Source of the DNA: Rhodospirillales bacterium
Lineage (GTDB): Bacteria; Pseudomonadota; Alphaproteobacteria; Rhodospirillales; Defluviicoccaceae
Direction of reading: 5' to 3'
DNA: 64,000 nt
Assembly: GCA_016712595.1 (NCBI GenBank)
Contig: JADJQT010000001.1
Span: forward strand, 1,671,501 to 1,735,500
Position numbers and translations under genes: made by a program
Notes under the pieces: model-generated
Told to the model about the DNA's origin: nothing
The model's input: only the letters and a program-made list of their open reading frames with translations
Databases searched by the model: none
In this document: one piece after another, positions 59,644 to 64,000 of the stretch
Layout: every line of letters begins with the position of its first letter
Position numbering within the stretch: position 1 is the stretch's first letter

Positions 59644-60321
59644 GTGGGGCCGGGGGTCGTAACCGGTCTCGCCCGCGAGGCCGCGTGCCTTGACGTCGTG
59701 CCGGAAGGGGAGCGCGCGCGCGTGGGCTGCGCCGGGATGGGTCCCCGCGCGGCGGCATCGGCCGCCTGTGATCTGCTCAAGTCCGGTTGCACGGGGCTGG
59801 TGAGCTTTGGTGTCGCCGGCGCGTTGGTTCCCGACCTGAGAGCGGGTGATCTGGTGATCGCCGATGCCGTCGTCAGCGCCTCGGGCGAGGTCCTGGCGTG
59901 CGACATCCCATGGCGCCAGCGGCTAGGGAGCCGGATGAGCGGCCGTCATACCGGCGGGTTGCTCGCCGGTAGCGATGCGCCGCTATTCGGAGCGAAGGAC
60001 AAGCGTCTGCTCGCCGATGCCAGTGGCGCGTGCGCGGTCGACATGGAAAGCCACGCGGTGGCGGACATCGCCCGGCGGGCGGGCGTGCCTTTCGTTACCA
60101 TCCGAGCGATCGTCGATCCGTTAGAGCGGTCAATCCCGGCGTGGGTGGCGGGCGGCATCGATGCCTACGGACGCCCGCGCCTCACGCGGCTTATCGCCGG
60201 TATCGCAGCCCATCCGGGCGACCTCAAAACCCTGCTCCGGCTAGGCCGGGAGCAGGCGTGCGCGCTAAAGACGTTACGCCGCGCTGCTCTCGACGCGGGC
60301 GCGTTTCTTGCGTTCGACTGA
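59644..60321 (+). CDS. hpnG: Hopanoid phosphorylase HpnG
   Basis: 225 residues, GTG start 1 nt after the shc stop. Nucleoside-phosphorylase fold: VVTGLAREA, GVAGALVPDLRAGDLVIA, and the purine-site AVDMESHAVAD. It cleaves adenine from adenosylhopane, made by HpnH, giving ribosylhopane. Its 3' end overlaps the end of hpnH on the other strand by 48 bp. Confidence 0.92.
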   Translation: MGPGVVTGLAREAACLDVVPEGERARVGCAGMGPRAAASAACDLLKSGCTGLVSFGVAGALVPDLRAGDLVIADAVVSASGEVLACDIPWRQRLGSRMSGRHTGGLLAGSDAPLFGAKDKRLLADASGACAVDMESHAVADIARRAGVPFVTIRAIVDPLERSIPAWVAGGIDAYGRPRLTRLIAGIAAHPGDLKTLLRLGREQACALKTLRRAALDAGAFLAFD

Positions 60322-61443
60322 ACGCCCAGGATCCTTGTCGATCTCGCTTGACATCGTCTTGATCAGGCTTTCGAAGACGAACTCCGCCGGGCGCTGATGG
60401 GTCAGGGGAATATCTGGCGCCATCGGACCGTCGGTGCGAAACCCGAAGAGCTTGACCTTCAGCGCCTTCCACGGATGACGCAGCGTGTCGTTGACCGCAG
60501 TTCCCTCATAGCCGCAATGCACCATGCAGTCGGCGCATTTTTCATAGTTCCCGGTGCCGTACCGGCTCCATTCAGTGGAGTCCATCAGCTCACGGAAGCT
60601 GTGGGCATATCCCTCGCCGAGCAGGTAGCACGGGCGCTGCCAGCCGAAGACGTTGCGGGTCGGCGTTCCCCACGGGGTGCAGGCATAGGTCTGGTTGCCG
60701 GCGAGAAAATCCATGTACAGCACGGACTGGCTGAACCGCCACTTGCTCTCGCCCTTCAGCTTGAGCACGTCGCGGAAGAGTTGCTTGGTGCGGGTCCGGT
60801 TGAGGAAATGGCTCTGTTGCGGCGCGCGCTCATAGGCGTAGCCCGGGGCGGCGGTGACGCCTTCGACGTCGAGTTCATTCGAGCAGAAGTCAAAGAAACG
60901 CGCCGCGTCCTCCGCCTTCATCGTGTTGAACAGCGTGCAGTTGACGTTGACGCGAAAGCCTGCTTTGCGTGCCGCATGGATCGCCGCAACCGCCCTCTGG
61001 AACGTTCCCGGCTGGTTGACGGCGCGGTCGTGCTCCGCTTCAAGTCCGTCGAGATGGACCGAGAACGTCAGGAACTGGCTCGGCTTGAACAGATGCAACT
61101 TCTTTTCGAGAAGCAGCCCGTTGGTGCACAGATAGACGAACTTCTTGCGTGCGACGATGCCGGCAACGATCTTGTCGATGTCCTTGTGCAGAAGCGGCTC
61201 GCCACCGGGAATCGAGACCACCGGTGCACCACACTCGTCCACCGCAGCAAGGCAGTCCTCGATGCTTAGACGCTTGTTGAGGATCGAGTCCTCATAATCG
61301 ATCTTGCCGCATCCTGGGCAGGCGAGATTGCAACGGAACAGCGGCTCGAGCATCAGCACCAGTGGGTACTTGTCAATGCCGCGCAGCTTTTGTTTGAGAA
61401 TGTAAGCGCCAACGCGCAACTGCTGGATGGCAGGGACGGCCAC
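60274..61443 (-). CDS. hpnH: Radical SAM adenosylhopane synthase HpnH
   Basis: 389 residues from a GTG at 61443, supported by GAAGGA; the frame is open to 61479 and would overlap ispH. Radical SAM motif CNLACPGCG (CxxxCxxC). SIPGGEPLLH and the C-terminal Cys-rich segment CADCMVHCGYEG are typical. It attaches 5'-deoxyadenosyl to diploptene to start the C35 side chain. Downstream of ispH on the minus strand. Confidence 0.95.
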   Translation of the reverse strand: MAVPAIQQLRVGAYILKQKLRGIDKYPLVLMLEPLFRCNLACPGCGKIDYEDSILNKRLSIEDCLAAVDECGAPVVSIPGGEPLLHKDIDKIVAGIVARKKFVYLCTNGLLLEKKLHLFKPSQFLTFSVHLDGLEAEHDRAVNQPGTFQRAVAAIHAARKAGFRVNVNCTLFNTMKAEDAARFFDFCSNELDVEGVTAAPGYAYERAPQQSHFLNRTRTKQLFRDVLKLKGESKWRFSQSVLYMDFLAGNQTYACTPWGTPTRNVFGWQRPCYLLGEGYAHSFRELMDSTEWSRYGTGNYEKCADCMVHCGYEGTAVNDTLRHPWKALKVKLFGFRTDGPMAPDIPLTHQRPAEFVFESLIKTMSSEIDKDPGRSVERKKRARVESSAA

Positions 61444-61462
61444 GATATTTGTTCCTTCAGTT

Positions 61463-62428
61463 TTACCCGACGCTGGCAACGGTCCCCGTCAATTGACGGG
61501 GCAGCTTGAATTGCATGTGCTCTTCGACACCGGCGAGCGCCTCGACCGAGACGGAGCCGAAATCGCCCAGCCGGTCGATCAGGTCCTGGACGAGTTTCTC
61601 CGGAGCGGACGCGCCGGCGGTGACACCAACGGTTCTCACGTTCTCGAGCCAACTGGGTTCGAGGCCATGGGCGTCGTCGATAAGATAGCTTGGTACGCCC
61701 GATTCGGCGCCGATTTCGCGCAGCCGGTTGGAATTCGAGCTGTTGCGCGCGCCGACGACAAGCAGCATGTCGACCTGGGCGACGAGTTCGCGGACCGCCT
61801 GCTGGCGATTTTGCGTCGCATAGCAGATGTCCCGGACGTCGGGGCCACTGATCTTCGGAAACCGAGCCCGCAGGGCTTCGATGATATCGCGCGTGTCATC
61901 GACGCTCAAGGTCGTCTGAGTGACGTAGGCAACCTTTTCGGGGTCGCGGACGTCAATCGCGGCAACGTCCTCCGCCCGCGAGACCAGATGCACGCCGCCG
62001 GGAATCCGGCCTTGCGTGCCTTCGACCTCCGGGTGCCCGGCGTGACCGATGAGGATGACCTCGCGCCCTTTACGAGCGTGATTGCGCCCTTCCTTGTGCA
62101 CCTTGGTGACCAGTGGACAGGTGGCGTCGATCACCGGCAGATTGCGCCGTTGCGCCTCCTCGACGACCGCGGTGGAGACGCCGTGCGCGCTGAAGATGGT
62201 CACGGCGCCTTCGGGAATCTCATCAAGTTCTTCGACGAAAACGGCCCCTTGCGCGCGCAGCGATTCGACGACGTGCTTATTATGGACGATCTCGTGCCGC
62301 ACATAGACCGGAGGGCCATAAAGGGCGAGCGCCCGTTCGACGATCTCGATCGCCCGCTCGACACCGGCACAGAAGCCTCGCGGCTTGGCGAGCAATACGC
62401 GAAGTTGTGTCGTGCTGTTCTGCGACAA
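61463..62428 (-). CDS. ispH: 4-hydroxy-3-methylbut-2-enyl diphosphate reductase IspH
   Basis: 321 residues. The three [4Fe-4S]-ligand Cys are in PRGFCAGVERA, DATCPLVTKVH and DICYATQNRQ. AHGVS and the GARNSSNSNRL substrate motif are intact. Last step of the MEP pathway, supplying IPP/DMAPP for the adjacent hopanoid route. Ends 20 nt before hpnH, so the two are likely co-transcribed. Confidence 0.97.
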   Translation of the reverse strand: MSQNSTTQLRVLLAKPRGFCAGVERAIEIVERALALYGPPVYVRHEIVHNKHVVESLRAQGAVFVEELDEIPEGAVTIFSAHGVSTAVVEEAQRRNLPVIDATCPLVTKVHKEGRNHARKGREVILIGHAGHPEVEGTQGRIPGGVHLVSRAEDVAAIDVRDPEKVAYVTQTTLSVDDTRDIIEALRARFPKISGPDVRDICYATQNRQQAVRELVAQVDMLLVVGARNSSNSNRLREIGAESGVPSYLIDDAHGLEPSWLENVRTVGVTAGASAPEKLVQDLIDRLGDFGSVSVEALAGVEEHMQFKLPRQLTGTVASVG

Positions 62429-62649
62429 GGTGTCAGTTCTCCTTTGTTCGCGCCGCCGTCCGCACCTTATGTGCGAATGTATCGCTTGGGAAGCTCGATT
62501 AGACCTTGATATGATTGAGGTTATTTAAGAGTGACGTTTTCGCAACCGCCCCCGCTCGCCCGCCCGCGATCCGGCAGATCCGTGCAGCCCGGATTGGCGC
62601 GCTGCCTCGATTTTCGATGGTGCAGGGCACGCGCGGGCACAGGCGCGGG

Positions 62650-63174
62650 TCATAGCTGGGTGGGATTGGGAGCGTCGCCATACACGGCATGGGGATCGAA
62701 CGTCTTTTCGCTTTCGACGAATCGCAGCGGTCCGCCGCCGGACCCGGCACCGATCGGCACCGCGCGGTAGAAGCATGACCGGTATCCGACATGGCAGCTT
62801 GCGCCGCCCTCGATGTCCACGCGCAGCCAGACGGCGTCCTGATCGTCGTCGATGCGCAGTTCCTTGATCTTCTGGACGAACCCGCTCGTCGCGCCCTTGT
62901 GCCACAAGCAACGGCGGCTGCGACTCCAGTAGTGCGCCTCGCCGGTGGCGATGGATTTCTCCAGTGCTTCGGCGTTCATGTACCCGAGCATCAGCACGTC
63001 GCCCGTCGAGGCGTCCGTGGTGATCGCCGGAATGAGGCCGTTGACGTCAAACTTGGGCGCGAGTTCGCAGCCTTCTTCGACCTGCTCGACGCTTGTGCGG
63101 CGAACGAATGGCGGTGCCGGCGCGTCGCCGGAATCGGCGCTCATCGTCCTTTTATCCTTTTCGCTAATCGACAA
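62650..63174 (-). CDS. hisI: Phosphoribosyl-AMP cyclohydrolase HisI
   Basis: 174 residues (alternative start at 63144 gives 164). GDVLMLGYMNAEAL, YWSRSRRCLWHKGATSG, the Asp-rich metal site RIDDDQDAV and the zinc site GASCHVGYRSCFYR are intact. Cyclohydrolase domain only, not fused with HisE. Third step of histidine synthesis; no other his gene is in the window. Confidence 0.95.
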   Translation of the reverse strand: MSISEKDKRTMSADSGDAPAPPFVRRTSVEQVEEGCELAPKFDVNGLIPAITTDASTGDVLMLGYMNAEALEKSIATGEAHYWSRSRRCLWHKGATSGFVQKIKELRIDDDQDAVWLRVDIEGGASCHVGYRSCFYRAVPIGAGSGGGPLRFVESEKTFDPHAVYGDAPNPTQL

Positions 63175-63232
63175 TCCCCGTCATATGTCATGCACGACAA
63201 ACGAAAGGCAAGCCGGGAGCATCATTTTCTTG

Positions 63233-63261
63233 TTCACCCTCCGGGCGGCGCAGAGTATAAG
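63233..63261 (+). promoter_or_regulatory. Candidate sigma-70 promoter of rpmF
   Basis: TTCACC (63233-63238) and TATAAG (63256-63261) are separated by 17 nt; a start near 63268 would give a 40-nt leader with GGAGGA 6 nt before rpmF. Confidence 0.45.
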
Positions 63262-63306
63262 CCTCTGCCTCGCGCGGCAGGGCCGCGCGTGACCGGAGGA
63301 TTTGTT

Positions 63307-63483
63307 ATGGCCGTACCGAAAAAGAAAACCTCGCCGTCGCGCCGGAACATGCGGCGCTCGCATCTGGCGATCAAGGCGCCGGCCTATGTTGAGGACAAGA
63401 CGTCGGGCGAGTTGCGCCGTCCTCACCATATCGACCTTGCCACCGGCATGTATCGCGGACGTCAGATCCTCGACCCGAAGTAG
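63307..63483 (+). CDS. rpmF: 50S ribosomal protein L32
   Basis: 58 residues. Start ATG at 63307 with a strong GGAGGA (63295-63300). N-terminal MAVPKKKTSPSRRNMRRSH and RRPHHIDLATGMYRGRQIL are characteristic of the alphaproteobacterial form. The usual zinc-binding Cys are absent. Confidence 0.97.
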   Translation: MAVPKKKTSPSRRNMRRSHLAIKAPAYVEDKTSGELRRPHHIDLATGMYRGRQILDPK

Positions 63484-63484
63484 G

Positions 63485-63514
63485 CCGCAGGCGACGGGGG
63501 CGGCATTCCTGCGG
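63485..63514. terminator. Hairpin between convergent rpmF and the MlaC-family gene
   Basis: CCGCAGG (63485-63491) pairs perfectly with CCTGCGG (63508-63514) over a 16-nt loop. There is no T run on either side, so termination is a possibility only. Confidence 0.35.
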
Positions 63515-63521
63515 GGGCCGT

Positions 63522-64000
63522 CTATCCTTCGCGGATCTGAGCGGCCTTGGAGTCCAAGGTGGCGGCAAGTTCGTTGATGCCGCCCTTTCGCAGGATCGTA
63601 TTGTATTCGGAACGGCGGACGGCAAGCTCGCTGATCGAGCGGTCAAGCAGGACGTCGACGATCCGCCAATTGTTGTTGCTCTCGGCGAGCACGTAGGTGA
63701 TCGAGACGGGGTCGGCGTCGGTGCGGATCAGTCGCGTATCGACGAGCTTCGTATTGCGCGGCCCGGGGCGTTCGCCCAGCGTCTCAAACCGCTCGCCGGA
63801 AAAACCGTTGAACCGCGCCGCATACGTCATCACGCTCAACCGGACGAAGGCATCAAGCAGGCGCTGACGGTCCTGTGGATCGGCGCCGGTCCAATATGAG
63901 CCGGCCGCGGCGGAGATCATCCGCTCGAAATCGAAGCTGTCTTCCAGGACAGGTTTCAATTTGTCGTACCGGGCGTCAATGTTGAGGTGCTGCGCCTCTT
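63522..64000 (-). CDS. Partial MlaC-family/HpnM-type protein (5' end beyond window)
   Basis: 159 codons seen to the window edge. The frame remains open past 63959, the codon there being TTG inside DKLKPVLEDSFDF, so the start lies outside. Ttg2-type domain (DSFDFERMISAAAGSYW, RLLDAFVRLSVMTYAARFNGFSG, ITYVLAESNNNWRIVDVLLDRSISELAVRRSEYNTILRK is represented in pieces). The segment ISELAVRRSEY and the position beside the hopanoid genes point to HpnM, the hopanoid-associated periplasmic transporter component. It is a second member besides the gene at 52720. Confidence 0.8.
   Translation of the reverse strand, partial: EAQHLNIDARYDKLKPVLEDSFDFERMISAAAGSYWTGADPQDRQRLLDAFVRLSVMTYAARFNGFSGERFETLGERPGPRNTKLVDTRLIRTDADPVSITYVLAESNNNWRIVDVLLDRSISELAVRRSEYNTILRKGGINELAATLDSKAAQIREG

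Overview
The window is GC-rich, densely coded DNA that looks like the chromosome of an alphaproteobacterium, most likely in the Rhodospirillales. The evidence is a complete hopanoid locus (hpnC-hpnB-hpnD-hpnE-shc-hpnG with hpnH and ispH), a six-gene [NiFe]-hydrogenase maturation operon (hypABFCDE) with a short HypF, alphaproteobacterial housekeeping genes (typA, prmA, ispE, ilvA, rpmF) and two tRNAs. A glycogen-active, hydrogenase-bearing relative such as Defluviicoccus is possible, but this is inference.

Layout, left to right. 1-4.6 kb: a two-partner secretion pair (TpsB transporter, TpsA exoprotein) and the start of a third lipoprotein-like gene running off the left edge, all on the minus strand. 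4.8-6.9 kb: gmhA-hldE for ADP-heptose synthesis. 6.9-15.6 kb: an accessory stretch with a decayed SDR gene, DoxX, a zinc-free MDR oxidoreductase with an odd tail, an alpha/beta hydrolase, a three-subunit nitrile hydratase/thiocyanate hydrolase-type enzyme, a truncated DUF302-like ORF, an isochorismatase-fold hydrolase, a ClC channel and an AraC regulator. 15.8-20.4 kb: three exported proteins, the largest a 901-residue lipoprotein with three internal repeats. 20.6-21.3 kb: a broken IS256-type transposase. 21.4-28.3 kb: housekeeping genes prmA, moaB, a soluble lytic transglycosylase, a family-4-like uracil-DNA glycosylase, a TPR lipoprotein with ispE, and tRNA-Gln. 28.3-34 kb: a chemoreceptor, then a GH31 alpha-glucosidase overlapping a DUF6209-like gene. 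34-40 kb: ilvA, a second ClC, two small exported proteins and typA. 40.2-40.8 kb: an integrase remnant next to tRNA-Met.

41-44 kb holds a 955-residue relative of the glycogen branching enzyme in which the catalytic regions are degraded (the nucleophile Asp is Pro). It has a ~210-residue Ala/Pro-rich N-terminal extension. Next come the hyp operon (44.3-49.2 kb), an alpha/beta hydrolase, and a CoA-transferase with a C-terminal extra domain. A divergent 600-bp intergenic region with an AT-rich core (about 20% GC) follows, and then the hopanoid cluster, flanked on both sides by MlaC/HpnM-type genes. hisI and rpmF sit at the right end.

How the genes work together: HpnC/D/E make squalene from farnesyl diphosphate, Shc cyclises it to hopene, HpnH and HpnG start the C35 side chain, and ispE and ispH supply isoprenoid precursors. 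The Hyp proteins build the NiFe(CN)2CO centre for a hydrogenase encoded elsewhere. The best candidates for something undescribed are the non-catalytic branching-enzyme paralogue, the rearranged three-gene thiocyanate hydrolase-type operon, and the AT-rich intergenic island.
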